From: Pseudomonas sp. DG56-2
GTDB lineage: Bacteria > Pseudomonadota > Gammaproteobacteria > Pseudomonadales > Pseudomonadaceae
Assembly (NCBI RefSeq): GCF_004803755.1
Contig: NZ_CP032311.1
Coordinates: 4,170,501 to 4,234,500, forward strand
DNA length: 64,000 bases
Direction of reading: 5' to 3'
Shown here: piece after piece, positions 8,445 to 17,195 of the stretch
Position numbering within the stretch: position 1 is the stretch's first letter
Layout: the number at the start of each line of letters is the position of its first letter
The notes under the pieces: model-generated
What the model saw: only the letters and a program-made list of their open reading frames with translations
Database searches by the model: none
Told to the model about the DNA's origin: nothing
Translations under genes and position numbers: made by a program

Positions 8445-9311
8445 TTATTTATGCGCGGCGTGCATCTGCTTGACGGCGCCACTGGCGATCAGCTCGGCCA
8501 GTTCAGCAACATCCAGCAGTGCACACATATGTTCGATTACGGTTCCAGCCAACCAGGGTCGCTGGCCGCGCTGGCTTCGCCATTTGATCTCGTTGGGGTC
8601 AAGGCGCAGCGAGCGGCTGACCTGATGCACAGCCAATCCCCACTCATAGCCCTGGACCGAAATCACATACTGCAGGCCCTGACGAAAGTCCTCGCGGTAG
8701 CGATCCGGCATGACCCAGCGAGCGGTGTCCAGCACTTTGAGGTTGCCACTCTGGCTCGGCAGAATGCCGAGAAACCAGTCGGGCTGGCCAAACAACGGCG
8801 TCAGCTCATGACCGGCCAGCGAATAGATCGAGCCCAGGCACACCAATGGCACTGCAAGGGTCAACCCGGCCACGTCGAATAACAGGCATTCGAACGGCTC
8901 GGCTGCCCACGCCGGACGCCCGTCAACGCTTGCTGGCGGCACGGGTTGATCAGACGCTGGAGGCAGATGGACCTCAACCAGCGGCTCGACCGGGGCAAGC
9001 TGCTCACACGCAGCTTCCAGCGGTTCAGGTTTGATCACAGGTGCTGGTGCTACTGCTGGCATCACCGTCGGCAGGAGCACGTCAGCAGGATCGGCGTATG
9101 GCAACGGCGCCAATTGCACCGCTACCGGCTTGGGCCGCTGCGCGACCAGTGCGTCACGTGCCTGCTCTTCACGCACGGCCAGCTCGAAATCATCGTTCGC
9201 CACCGAAGGTTCCAATGACTCGAGCACTTCGGTGGCTTCGTGGAGCAAGCCATCGAGGTAGGACTGCAGCGCCAGTTGTGGGCCAGTAGCAAGTTTTTGC
9301 GGACGATTCAT
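8445..9311 (-). CDS. ParP-like protein with C-terminal CheW-like domain
   Basis: A 288-residue protein with a low-complexity, proline- and alanine-rich N-terminal half (~1-130) and a CheW-like domain from ~135 (FECLLFDVAGLTLAVPLVCLGSIY ... DWFLGILPSQSGNLKVLDTARWV ... WRSQRGQRPWLAGTVIEHMCALLDV). In Vibrio, ParP tethers CheA arrays at the pole through such a domain and contacts ParC through its N-terminal part. Gene order (ParC immediately upstream, CheW immediately downstream) is the same here. The start overlaps the ParC stop by one base (TGATG). The polar-anchoring role is inferred from family and context. Confidence 0.85.
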   Translation of the reverse strand: MNRPQKLATGPQLALQSYLDGLLHEATEVLESLEPSVANDDFELAVREEQARDALVAQRPKPVAVQLAPLPYADPADVLLPTVMPAVAPAPVIKPEPLEAACEQLAPVEPLVEVHLPPASDQPVPPASVDGRPAWAAEPFECLLFDVAGLTLAVPLVCLGSIYSLAGHELTPLFGQPDWFLGILPSQSGNLKVLDTARWVMPDRYREDFRQGLQYVISVQGYEWGLAVHQVSRSLRLDPNEIKWRSQRGQRPWLAGTVIEHMCALLDVAELAELIASGAVKQMHAAHK

Positions 9312-10099
9312 CAGGCCACCTGCTGGGCGACGTTATGCGTCAACAAATGTTTGAGCAGGGCGCGGTAAGCCACCACGCCGCGGCTCTTGCCATCGAACTG
9401 CGACGGCGTGAGCCCTGCCCGGCTGGCATCACGCAGGCGCGTATCGACCGGGATATACCCTTGCCAGATGTTCTGTGGATAGGCATCGCGCAGCACACGC
9501 AAGGTGCCCATCGAGGCCTGGGTGCGCCGGTCGAACAGCGTTGGAATGATGTGATAGGGCAAGGCCTGCTTGCGTGAGCGATTGACCATGGCCAGGGTAC
9601 TGACCATACGCTCCAGGCCCTTGACCGCCAGGTACTCGGTTTGAACCGGGATCACCAACTGCTGGCTGGCTGCCAGCGCGTTGACCATCAGCACCCCGAG
9701 CAGCGGTGGGCTGTCGATGATGGCGTAGTCGAAATCCTGCCATAACTGCGCCAGAGACTTGGCGATCACTAGGCCCAGGCCGCTCTGCCCTGGCGACTGA
9801 CGCTCAAGTACAGCCAGCGCAGTGCTCGAAGGCAGCAGCGATATTTTCTCGTCACTGGTCGGCAGCAGCAATTGACCTGGCAGGCCCTCCGGGACCGTGC
9901 CCTTGTGCAGGAACAGGTCGTAGCAACTGTGCTCCAGCAGGTCCGGGTTGTGTCCGAAGTAGCTGGTCATGGACCCGTGTGGATCAAGGTCGACTACAAC
10001 CACGCGCTTGCCCGCCTCGGCCAGCAAGCCGGCAAGGGCGATGGACGTGGTGGTCTTACCGACGCCACCTTTTTGATTGGCTACTGCCCAGACTCTCAT
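9311..10099 (-). CDS. ParA-family ATPase ParC (polar positioning of chemotaxis arrays)
   Basis: A 262-residue ATPase of the ParA/MinD superfamily. Deviant Walker A KGGVGKTTT (residues 10-18), DLDPHGS switch I and DSPPLLG Walker B region are all present. Members encoded inside chemotaxis operons (ParC of Vibrio) recruit chemosensory arrays to the flagellated pole instead of partitioning DNA; no ParB-like gene follows. It sits 44 bases after motD and overlaps the ParP-like start. Confidence 0.88.
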   Translation of the reverse strand: MRVWAVANQKGGVGKTTTSIALAGLLAEAGKRVVVVDLDPHGSMTSYFGHNPDLLEHSCYDLFLHKGTVPEGLPGQLLLPTSDEKISLLPSSTALAVLERQSPGQSGLGLVIAKSLAQLWQDFDYAIIDSPPLLGVLMVNALAASQQLVIPVQTEYLAVKGLERMVSTLAMVNRSRKQALPYHIIPTLFDRRTQASMGTLRVLRDAYPQNIWQGYIPVDTRLRDASRAGLTPSQFDGKSRGVVAYRALLKHLLTHNVAQQVA

Positions 10100-10143
10100 T
10101 GCGTTGCTTCCTCCCGACCGGCAAAAGGCCTGACCGGGAATGG

Positions 10144-11031
10144 TTATAGGGTCGGTGACGGTGGATTGACGCGATTGCCCCCCGCCGTCGGTGATACCGC
10201 TGGCGGTGCAGTTTGTGTGCCAGCCCGCTTCATTGCTGCATCCGGTGTTGCATTGGCGCTGCCAGTGCCGGTCAGGCTGCGGCGCACTTCAAGGTTGCGC
10301 GAAATAACCAACACCACCCGACGATTACGCGCGCGCCCCTCGGCGGTGTCGTTGCCTGCTATAGGCTGGAACTCGCCATAACCCACCGAGGCCATGCGCG
10401 CAGGGTTGACCCCTTCCATCGCCAGCAAGCGGACAATGCTGGCAGCACGTGCCGACGACAGCTCCCAGTTGGTGGGGTACTGTGCGGTGCGGATCGGCAG
10501 ATCATCGGTGAAGCCTTCGACATGCACCGGGTTGGCGAACGGCTTGAGGATGTTCGCCACCTTCTCGATGATGCTGAAGGCAACGTCGCTGGGCATGGCA
10601 TCGCCGCTGCCGAACAGCAAGGCGGAGTTGAGTTCGATCTCGACCCAAAGCTCATTGCCGCGCACCGTCATCTGGTCGGACTTGATCAGATCGCCAAAGG
10701 CATCGCGCACATCATCGGTGATGGTTTTCAGCGGATCGCTACTGGCTTGGGCAAGCCCGGCATCGACCTGCTCACTGTCCTTGATCAAGGGCTCTGCGGG
10801 CCTCACCGACAGCGGCCGCTCCTCGCCGATGGGGATCGGCCGCATGCTTTTGTCCGGGTCGTTGAACACCCCGATCAGCGCCTGGGAGAGGATCTTGTAC
10901 TTACCCTCGTTGATCGAGGAAATTGAATACATGACCACGAAAAACGCGAACAGCAAGGTAATGAAATCGGCGTAGGACACCAGCCAGCGTTCGTGATTTT
11001 CATGTTCCTCAGTTTGTCGACGGCGCGCCAT
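10144..11031 (-). CDS. motD: Flagellar stator protein MotD (MotB family)
   Basis: Peptidoglycan-anchoring subunit of the second Pseudomonas stator MotCD, which supports high-load motility and swarming. In 295 residues: basic N-terminus, one transmembrane helix with the proton-carrying aspartate (WLVSYADFITLLFAFFVVMYS, D at ~22), a plug/linker, and an OmpA-like domain (~150-255) with HVEGFTDDLPI, NWELSSARAASIVRLL and RARNRRVVLVI. The C-terminal ~40 residues are low-complexity. It starts three bases after motC. Confidence 0.95.
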   Translation of the reverse strand: MARRRQTEEHENHERWLVSYADFITLLFAFFVVMYSISSINEGKYKILSQALIGVFNDPDKSMRPIPIGEERPLSVRPAEPLIKDSEQVDAGLAQASSDPLKTITDDVRDAFGDLIKSDQMTVRGNELWVEIELNSALLFGSGDAMPSDVAFSIIEKVANILKPFANPVHVEGFTDDLPIRTAQYPTNWELSSARAASIVRLLAMEGVNPARMASVGYGEFQPIAGNDTAEGRARNRRVVLVISRNLEVRRSLTGTGSANATPDAAMKRAGTQTAPPAVSPTAGGNRVNPPSPTL

Positions 11032-11034
11032 GTA

Positions 11035-11775
11035 TTACTCCATGAAGCCCTGAAGCTTCAGCTCGATCGAGCGTGGGTTTTCACCTTCGGCAATCGACAG
11101 CAAACCTTCGAGGAGCATTTCCCGGTAGCGCGACTGGCGCAGGGCCAAAGCCTTGAGCTTGTTGGCAATCGGCAACAGAATCAGGTTGGCGCTCGCCACA
11201 CCGTAGATGGTGGCAACGAACGCCACGGCAATCCCGTTGCCCAACTGCGAAGGATCGGCCAGATTGCCCATGACATGAATCAGCCCCATCACCGCACCGA
11301 TGATACCGATGGTTGGCGCATAGCCGCCCATGCACTCGAATACCTTCGCCGCCTGGATATCACGGCTCTCCTGGGTATAGAAATCCACCTCCAGGACGCT
11401 GCGAATAGCTTCGGGCTCGGCGCCATCGACGAGCAATTGCAAGCCTTTGCGCGCATAGGGGTCGGGCTCCGCGTCGGCCACGCCTTCCAGGCCCAGCAGC
11501 CCCTCCTTGCGCGCAGTCAGGCTCCAGTTGACGACCCGGTCAATGCCACCGGCCAGGTCCACGCGCGGCGGGAAGAGAATCCAGCGCACAATCTGTAACG
11601 CACGTTTGAACGCGCTCATGGGCGATTGCAGCAATGCCGCAGCCAACGTACCGCCAAGCACGATCAGGGCCGCAGGACCGTTGATCAGTGCCGACAGATG
11701 ACCGCCTTCCAGGTAGTTGCCACCAATGATCGCAACGAATGCCAGAATGATCCCGATCAGGCTCAAGACATCCAT
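11035..11775 (-). CDS. motC: Flagellar stator protein MotC (MotA family)
   Basis: Channel subunit of the MotCD stator. It has 246 residues and four membrane helices: two near the N-terminus and two around 150-210. The cytoplasmic loop between helices 2 and 3 carries the charged residues that touch FliG, and the conserved GYAPTIGIIGAVMGLIHVMGNL motif holds the helix-3 proline/glycine set. The start overlaps the cheB stop (TGATG). The separate motAB pair is not in this window. Confidence 0.95.
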   Translation of the reverse strand: MDVLSLIGIILAFVAIIGGNYLEGGHLSALINGPAALIVLGGTLAAALLQSPMSAFKRALQIVRWILFPPRVDLAGGIDRVVNWSLTARKEGLLGLEGVADAEPDPYARKGLQLLVDGAEPEAIRSVLEVDFYTQESRDIQAAKVFECMGGYAPTIGIIGAVMGLIHVMGNLADPSQLGNGIAVAFVATIYGVASANLILLPIANKLKALALRQSRYREMLLEGLLSIAEGENPRSIELKLQGFME

Positions 11776-12887
11776 CAGACGCAGGCCTCGACCAGGTGCC
11801 TGCCAATCTCGTCCAGGCTGTAGACGGCATCAGCCAGGTTGGCCTTGACGATGGCCATGGGCATACCATAAATCACGCAACTGGCTTCATCCTGAGCCCA
11901 CACGGTGCTGCCGCATTGCTTGAGTAAGCGTGCCCCCTCACGGCCATCGGCGCCCATGCCAGTAAGCACGACCGACAGCACTTTGTCGCCATACGACTTG
12001 GCTGCTGAACCGAAGGTGATATCGACACAGGGTTTGTAGTTGAGGCGCTCATCGCCCGGCAGGATTTTCACTGCGCCGCGAGCATCGACCATCATCTGCT
12101 TGCCACCCGGCGCCAGCAGCGCCAGGCCAGGGCGCAGGATGTCGCCATCTTCTGCTTCCTTGACACTGATCTTGCACAGTTTGTCCAGGCGTTCGGCAAA
12201 CGCCTTGGTAAAGGCTGCAGGCATGTGTTGCACCAGCACGATCGGTGCCGGGAAGTTGCCGGGCAACTGCGTCAGCACCCGCTGCAACGCCACCGGCCCA
12301 CCCGTGGAGGTACCAATGGCAACCAATTTGTACGGCTTGCGCTTTGGCGCAGGCGCAGCAGGCGCTGCCGGCGCGCGGGCCGCTGGCGCAGGACGCGATG
12401 CCGGGCTTGCCCCCAGGCTGCTGACAGGCTGGCTGTGAGCGGCTGGCAGCGGGGCTGGCGCAGGACTGGCGTAGCTGCCCAGCCTGCGATTGCTGCGAGA
12501 AAGGGTATGGACCTTTTCGCACAGCATTTGCTTGACCTTCTCCGGGTTGCGCGAGATGTCTTCGAAGTTCTTCGGTAGATAATCGACCGCACCGGCATCC
12601 AGGGCGTCGAGGGTCACTCGCGCGCCTTCGTGGGTCAGGGAAGAGAACATCAATACCGGAGTTGGGCAACGCTGCATGATGTGACGCACAGCGGTGATGC
12701 CATCCATCATGGGCATTTCGTAGTCCATGGTGATGACATCGGGCTTGAGCGACAGCGCCTGGTCGATCGCTTCTTTGCCGTTGGTCGCGGTACCGACGAC
12801 CTGGATAGTCGGGTCCGCTGAAAGAATTTCCGAGACTCGGCGGCGGAAGAAACCGGAATCATCCACCACCAGGACCTTGACTGCCAT
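11775..12887 (-). CDS. cheB: Chemotaxis methylesterase/glutamine deamidase CheB
   Basis: A 370-residue response regulator enzyme that removes receptor methyl groups to reset sensitivity. The receiver domain (1-~120) has the DD pair and phospho-acceptor in VITMDYEMP. After an alanine/proline linker (~140-180), the esterase shows the catalytic triad regions AIGTSTGGP (Ser), VQHMPAAFT (His) and [11 protein letters not shown] (Asp). ATG 12887 has GGAG five bases upstream; a GTG two codons earlier is less likely. Confidence 0.97.
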   Translation of the reverse strand: MAVKVLVVDDSGFFRRRVSEILSADPTIQVVGTATNGKEAIDQALSLKPDVITMDYEMPMMDGITAVRHIMQRCPTPVLMFSSLTHEGARVTLDALDAGAVDYLPKNFEDISRNPEKVKQMLCEKVHTLSRSNRRLGSYASPAPAPLPAAHSQPVSSLGASPASRPAPAARAPAAPAAPAPKRKPYKLVAIGTSTGGPVALQRVLTQLPGNFPAPIVLVQHMPAAFTKAFAERLDKLCKISVKEAEDGDILRPGLALLAPGGKQMMVDARGAVKILPGDERLNYKPCVDITFGSAAKSYGDKVLSVVLTGMGADGREGARLLKQCGSTVWAQDEASCVIYGMPMAIVKANLADAVYSLDEIGRHLVEACV

Positions 12888-12932
12888 AAACACTCCATTA
12901 GGTGGCGCGGCGTGCAGGCCGCGCCACCAGAA

Positions 12933-15155
12933 TCAAATACGCCGGGCGGCGTAACGCTTGAGCATGCTCGGAACGTCGAGGATCAGCGCAATGCGCCCGT
13001 CACCGGTAATGGTGGCGCCCGACATGCCTGGCGTACCCTGGAGCATCTTGCCCAGCGGTTTGATGACCACTTCTTCCTGGCCCACGAGCTGATCGACGAC
13101 AAAGCCGATTCGCTGAGTGCCTACCGAAAGGATCACCACGTGCCCTTCGCGTTGCTCTTCATGAGCGGCGGAACTGACCAGCCAGCGCTTGAGGTAGAAC
13201 AGCGGCAAGGCTTTGTCACGAACAATGACCACTTCCTGTCCATCGACCACGTTGGTGCGTGACAAGTCGAGGTGGAAAATCTCGTTGACGTTGACCAGCG
13301 GGAAGGCAAACGCCTGATTGCCGAGCATGACCATCAGGGTCGGCATGATCGCCAGGGTCAGCGGCACCTTGATGACGATCTTCGAGCCCAGGCCCTTGGT
13401 CGAGTAGATGTTGATCGAGCCATTGAGCTGAGCGATCTTGGTTTTCACCACGTCCATGCCCACGCCGCGCCCCGACACGTCGGAGATCTCGGTCTTGGTC
13501 GAGAAGCCCGGGGCGAAAATCAGGTTGTAGCATTCGGTGTCGCTCAGGCGGTCGGCGGCATCCTTGTCCATCACGCCGCGTTTTACCGCAATGGCGCGCA
13601 GGACATTGGCATCCATACCCTTGCCATCATCGGAGATCGACAGCAGGATGTGATCGCCTTCCTGCTCGGCCGAGAGCACCACCTTGCCACCGCGGGACTT
13701 GCCCGCCGCTTCGCGTTCTTCGGGCGTTTCGACGCCGTGGTCCACGGCGTTGCGCACCAAGTGCACCAACGGGTCGGCCAGGGCCTCGACAAGGTTCTTG
13801 TCGAGGTCGGTTTCTTCGCCAACCAACTCCAGGTTGATTTCTTTCTTCAACTGCCGGGCAAGGTCGCGAACCAGGCGTGGGAAACGCCCGAAGACTTTCT
13901 TGATCGGCTGCATGCGCGTCTTCATGACGGCGGTCTGCAGGTCGGCCGTCACCACGTCCAGGTTCGACACCGCCTTGGACATGGCTTCATCACCACTGTT
14001 CAGGCCCAGGCGTACCAGCCGATTACGTACCAGCACCAGTTCGCCGACCATGTTCATGATCTCGTCCAGGCGTGCGGTATCGACGCGTACGGTTGTTTCC
14101 GTCTCGCTGGCGGGGTGTTTCTCTGCAGCCGGTGCAGCTTGACGTGCAGACGCAGGTGCCGCGGCCTTGGCCGGTGCGGCAGCAGCTTTGGCTACCGGTG
14201 CCGGCGCAGGCGCCTGGGCTGGAGCGGTTGCAGGTTTGGCGGCCACGGCGGCAGCGGGAGCAGCGGCGGTCGCAACGCTGTCGGGTGCAAACTTGCCTTT
14301 GCCATGCAACTCATCGAGCAGGGCTTCGAACTCATGCTCGGAAATATGATCGCCGGCTGCTGCCGCATCTGCTTGCGGTGCCGGTGCAGACGTGGCGGTC
14401 AGGGCCTCGACGGCAAAGCTGCCCTTGCCATGCAACTGGTCAAGCAGCGCTTCGAACTCGTCATCGGTGATTTCATCGCTTGCACCCTGGGCCGATGGCT
14501 CCACAGGTGCAGACGTGCTGACGCTGTCGGGTGCGAACTGCCCCTTGCCATGCAACTGGTCGAGCAGCGATTCGAACTCGGCGTCGGTAATCTCGTCGCT
14601 GGCTGCGACAGGTGCCTGTTCTTGCGCTTGTGCCTCAGCCTTGACGGCATTAAGCGAATCAAGCAGTTGCTCGAATTCGGTATCGGTGATGTCTGCTTCG
14701 GCCACGGGCTCAGGCGCTTGCTCAAGCACCGGTGCCGGCTCGGGCTCCGCTACCGGCTCGGCCCCTGCAGGCTCGGCCAGGCGAGCCAGTGCCGCCAACA
14801 ACTCAGGTGTAGCGGCAGTGACATCACTGCGTTCACGCACCTGGCCGAACATGCGGTTGACCGTATCCAGCGCTTCCAGGACCACGTCCATCAGCTCGGA
14901 ATCGACGCGTCGCTCACCCTTGCGCAGGATGTCGAAGACGTTTTCGGCGATGTGGCAGCACTCCACCAGCTCGTTGAGCTGGAGGAAGCCGGCGCCCCCT
15001 TTTACAGTGTGAAAACCGCGAAAGATTGCATTGAGCAGGTCGGCATCATCGGGACGGCTTTCCAGCTCGACCAATTGCTCGGACAGTTGCTCAAGAATCT
15101 CGCCGGCTTCTACCAGAAAATCCTGGAGGATTTCTTCATCGGCGCCGAAGCTCAT
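12933..15155 (-). CDS. cheA: Chemotaxis histidine kinase CheA
   Basis: Core kinase of the array: phosphorylates CheY and CheB. In 740 residues: Hpt domain with phospho-acceptor H49 (FRGFHTVKGGAGF), a ~240-residue Ala/Pro linker, dimerisation domain (~352-415), HATPase (N box VHLVRNAVDHG at ~464-474, G boxes DDGKGMD and GRGVGMD) and CheW-like regulatory domain (~600-735). The linker holds four copies of an acidic motif, DxEFExLLDxL(HGKGxF), at ~155-168, 188-206, 228-247 and 270-289. There is no obvious separate P2 domain by eye. It lies between cheZ and cheB in the operon. Confidence 0.97.
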   Translation of the reverse strand: MSFGADEEILQDFLVEAGEILEQLSEQLVELESRPDDADLLNAIFRGFHTVKGGAGFLQLNELVECCHIAENVFDILRKGERRVDSELMDVVLEALDTVNRMFGQVRERSDVTAATPELLAALARLAEPAGAEPVAEPEPAPVLEQAPEPVAEADITDTEFEQLLDSLNAVKAEAQAQEQAPVAASDEITDAEFESLLDQLHGKGQFAPDSVSTSAPVEPSAQGASDEITDDEFEALLDQLHGKGSFAVEALTATSAPAPQADAAAAGDHISEHEFEALLDELHGKGKFAPDSVATAAAPAAAVAAKPATAPAQAPAPAPVAKAAAAPAKAAAPASARQAAPAAEKHPASETETTVRVDTARLDEIMNMVGELVLVRNRLVRLGLNSGDEAMSKAVSNLDVVTADLQTAVMKTRMQPIKKVFGRFPRLVRDLARQLKKEINLELVGEETDLDKNLVEALADPLVHLVRNAVDHGVETPEEREAAGKSRGGKVVLSAEQEGDHILLSISDDGKGMDANVLRAIAVKRGVMDKDAADRLSDTECYNLIFAPGFSTKTEISDVSGRGVGMDVVKTKIAQLNGSINIYSTKGLGSKIVIKVPLTLAIMPTLMVMLGNQAFAFPLVNVNEIFHLDLSRTNVVDGQEVVIVRDKALPLFYLKRWLVSSAAHEEQREGHVVILSVGTQRIGFVVDQLVGQEEVVIKPLGKMLQGTPGMSGATITGDGRIALILDVPSMLKRYAARRI
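14289..14693 (-). repeat. Four imperfect repeats in the CheA linker
   Basis: The coding sequence repeats a unit for (D/E)ITDxEFExLLDQLHGKGxF. Three full copies are spaced about 40 residues apart, and a shorter first copy lacks HGKG. The DNA copies share blocks such as GCCATGCAACTGGTC. The conservation of the motif inside otherwise freely varying Ala/Pro linker suggests selection for a binding function. Confidence 0.85.
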
Positions 15156-15167
15156 TAAACGTGCTCC

Positions 15168-15956
15168 CTAAAAACCCAGACTGGACAGCAGATCGTCGAC
15201 ATCGTCCTGACCGGACACAACGTCTTCACGCTTATCGGCATGAATCTGCGGACCTTCACCCCGAGTCGGATGTTTTTCTTGATCTTTTTCAGCACGCAAC
15301 TGCTGGTGGTCATGTTCGATACCGGCAAAACGGTCGACCTGACTGGCCATCAGCACGAGCTTGAGCAGATTGCTTTCTACTTCGGTGACCAGTGCCGTAA
15401 CACGTTTGATCACCTGACCGGTCAGGTCCTGATAGTCCTGAGCCAGCAAAATATCGTTGAGGTGGCCGGCGACCTTGCGACTGCCTTCCTCGCTGCGCTC
15501 CAGAAACCGATCGACGCGGTGCATCAGCTCGCGAAACTCCGGCGCAGCCACTTCGCGGCGCAAGAAGCGCTGCCAATCGGCACGCAGGTCACGTGCTTCA
15601 TCACTGAGTTCGTGCAGTACCGGGGTGCTCTCCTCGACCAGGTCCATGGTGCGATTCGCGGCACCCTCGGTCAGCTTGACCACATAGGACAAGCGCTCGG
15701 TGGCATCGGTAATCTGCGAAACTTCCTCGGCCTGAGGCATGTGCGGATCGATCTGGAAACTGACGATCGCGCTGTGCAACTCACGAGTGAGCTTGCCCAC
15801 TTCCTGGTACAAGCCGAGGTCACGGGTCTGGTTCAGCTGATGGATGAGTTGCACCGCGTCGCCAAATTTCCCTCGTTCGAGGCTGTCGACCAGTTCGTGG
15901 GCGTGCTTTTTGAGTGTCGACTCAAAGCCGTCCAACGATGATTGTGTTTGCTCCAT
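15168..15956 (-). CDS. cheZ: CheY-P phosphatase CheZ
   Basis: A 262-residue helical protein that dephosphorylates CheY-P. The catalytic segment is DYQDLTGQVIKRV with D177 and Q181 matching the CheZ Asp/Gln pair. The C-terminal peptide DDVDDLLSSLGF is the CheY-tethering helix. A long four-helix-bundle region precedes it, with a charged flexible linker (~205-245). It lies 12 bases after the cheY-cheZ gap side and 12 bases before cheA. Confidence 0.95.
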   Translation of the reverse strand: MEQTQSSLDGFESTLKKHAHELVDSLERGKFGDAVQLIHQLNQTRDLGLYQEVGKLTRELHSAIVSFQIDPHMPQAEEVSQITDATERLSYVVKLTEGAANRTMDLVEESTPVLHELSDEARDLRADWQRFLRREVAAPEFRELMHRVDRFLERSEEGSRKVAGHLNDILLAQDYQDLTGQVIKRVTALVTEVESNLLKLVLMASQVDRFAGIEHDHQQLRAEKDQEKHPTRGEGPQIHADKREDVVSGQDDVDDLLSSLGF

Positions 15957-15975
15957 AGCGCCCCCGTGGCGTGTC

Positions 15976-16362
15976 TCAGCTATTGACGCGCTCGAAGATC
16001 TTCTCGATCTTTTCTTTCAGCACCTGGGCAGTGAACGGCTTGACCACATAACCGTTGACGCCGGCCTGTGCCGCTTCGATGATCTGCTCGCGCTTGGCTT
16101 CGGCGGTGACCATCAGCACCGGCAGGTGCTTGAGACGCTCATCGGCGCGCACTTTGCGCAGCAGGTCGATGCCGGACATGCCAGGCATGTTCCAGTCGGT
16201 TACGAGAAAATCGAAGTGACCGCTTTCGAGCATCGGCAGCGCCGTGTTGCCGTCGTCGGCTTCCTGGGTGTTGGTAAAGCCCAGGTCACGCAACAGGTTC
16301 TTGATGATCCGCCGCATCGTCGAAAAGTCGTCGACGATGAGGATTTTCATGTCTTTGTTCAA
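15976..16362 (-). CDS. cheY: Chemotaxis response regulator CheY
   Basis: Single receiver domain that binds the FliM/FliN switch when phosphorylated. The acid pair DD (11-12), phospho-acceptor D56 in [10 protein letters not shown], signalling Thr in MVTAEA and Lys in VVKPFTA are all intact. The start is unusual: GGAGGT at 16367-16372 is ideally spaced for TTG 16362, giving 128 residues. The conventional ATG at 16350 (MKILIVDD, 124 residues) is 16 bases from that site. Either start gives a full domain. Confidence 0.96.
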   Translation of the reverse strand: MNKDMKILIVDDFSTMRRIIKNLLRDLGFTNTQEADDGNTALPMLESGHFDFLVTDWNMPGMSGIDLLRKVRADERLKHLPVLMVTAEAKREQIIEAAQAGVNGYVVKPFTAQVLKEKIEKIFERVNS

Positions 16363-16366
16363 TTAG

Positions 16367-16372
16367 ACCTCC
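16367..16372 (-). promoter_or_regulatory. Strong Shine-Dalgarno favouring a TTG start of cheY
   Basis: GGAGGT followed by CTAA and TTG. It is placed four bases before TTG 16362 and 16 bases before ATG 16350. Confidence 0.6.
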
Positions 16373-16385
16373 AAGCAGTCTTTAA

Positions 16386-16405
16386 CGCGCTCAGCGCTGA
16401 ACGCG
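16386..16405. repeat. Near-perfect 20-base inverted repeat between fliA and cheY
   Basis: CGCGCTCAGCGCTGAACGCG folds back on itself with a single mismatch around a perfect 10-base core TCAGCGCTGA. There is no T run, so it is more likely an operator or a processing/attenuation hairpin than a strong terminator. Confidence 0.5.
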
Positions 16406-16454
16406 CATTCAATCAATTCGGGTACTTCGTTTCACGACTGCATTGAACCTGCGT

Positions 16455-17195
16455 TCAACGCGCCCGCCATTCTCCCAGGCGACTACGCAAACGCGCCGCA
16501 CACTGGCTGTGCAACTGGCTGACGCGCGACTCACTGACACCCAGGACCTCACCGATTTCCTTGAGGTTCAGTTCCTCGTCGTAGTACAGCGCCAGCACCA
16601 GACGCTCGCGTTCCGGCAGATTGGCGATCGCGTCGGCCAAGGCTGCCTGGAAGCGCTCGTCTTCCAGATCGCGCGAAGGCTCGAGCTGGGCGGTGGCGCC
16701 GTCCTCGTGCAGGCCTTCATGTTCGCCGTCCTGCAACAGGTCGTCGAAACTGAACAGGCGACTGCCCAGGGTGTCATTCAAAATCCCGTAATAATCATCG
16801 AGACTCAATTGAAGTTCGGCAGCAACCTCGTGATCTTTAGCGTCACGGCCGGTTTTTGCTTCAATTGCACGTATCGCGTCACTGACCATGCGGGTATTGC
16901 GGTGGACCGAGCGCGGCGCCCAATCACCTTTACGTACTTCGTCAAGCATTGCCCCGCGGATACGGATACCGGCGTAGGTCTCGAAACTGGCACCCTTGCT
17001 CGCGTCGTACTTGTTGGAGACTTCAAGCAGGCCGATCATGCCGGCCTGGATCAAATCCTCCACCTGCACACTGGCTGGCAAACGTGCCAGCAAGTGATAG
17101 GCGATACGCTTGACCAGCGGCGCATAGCGCTCGATCAACTCGTACTGTCCATCGCGAGAAGCCTTGCTGTACATCCGATAACCGCTGGCGTTCAT
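16455..17195 (-). CDS. fliA: RNA polymerase sigma-28 factor FliA
   Basis: Sigma factor for late flagellar genes (flagellin, chemotaxis), held inactive by FlgM. At 246 residues it has region 2 (LIERYAPLVKRIAYHLL ... DLIQAGMIGLLE ... GASFETYAGIRIRGAMLDEVRKGDW), region 3 and region 4 (LPERERLVLALYYDEELNLKEIGEVLGVSESRVSQLHSQC). ATG 17195 overlaps the fleN stop (ATGA). An open frame continues upstream inside fleN but is not homologous. Confidence 0.97.
   Translation of the reverse strand: MNASGYRMYSKASRDGQYELIERYAPLVKRIAYHLLARLPASVQVEDLIQAGMIGLLEVSNKYDASKGASFETYAGIRIRGAMLDEVRKGDWAPRSVHRNTRMVSDAIRAIEAKTGRDAKDHEVAAELQLSLDDYYGILNDTLGSRLFSFDDLLQDGEHEGLHEDGATAQLEPSRDLEDERFQAALADAIANLPERERLVLALYYDEELNLKEIGEVLGVSESRVSQLHSQCAARLRSRLGEWRAR

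Noticed and set aside
13272..15158. Long open frame (628 codons) on the plus strand opposite cheA
   Set aside because: It mirrors the cheA codon pattern in a GC-rich genome, reads as His/Gln/Leu-rich low-homology protein and has no ribosome site; CheA on the other strand is certain.
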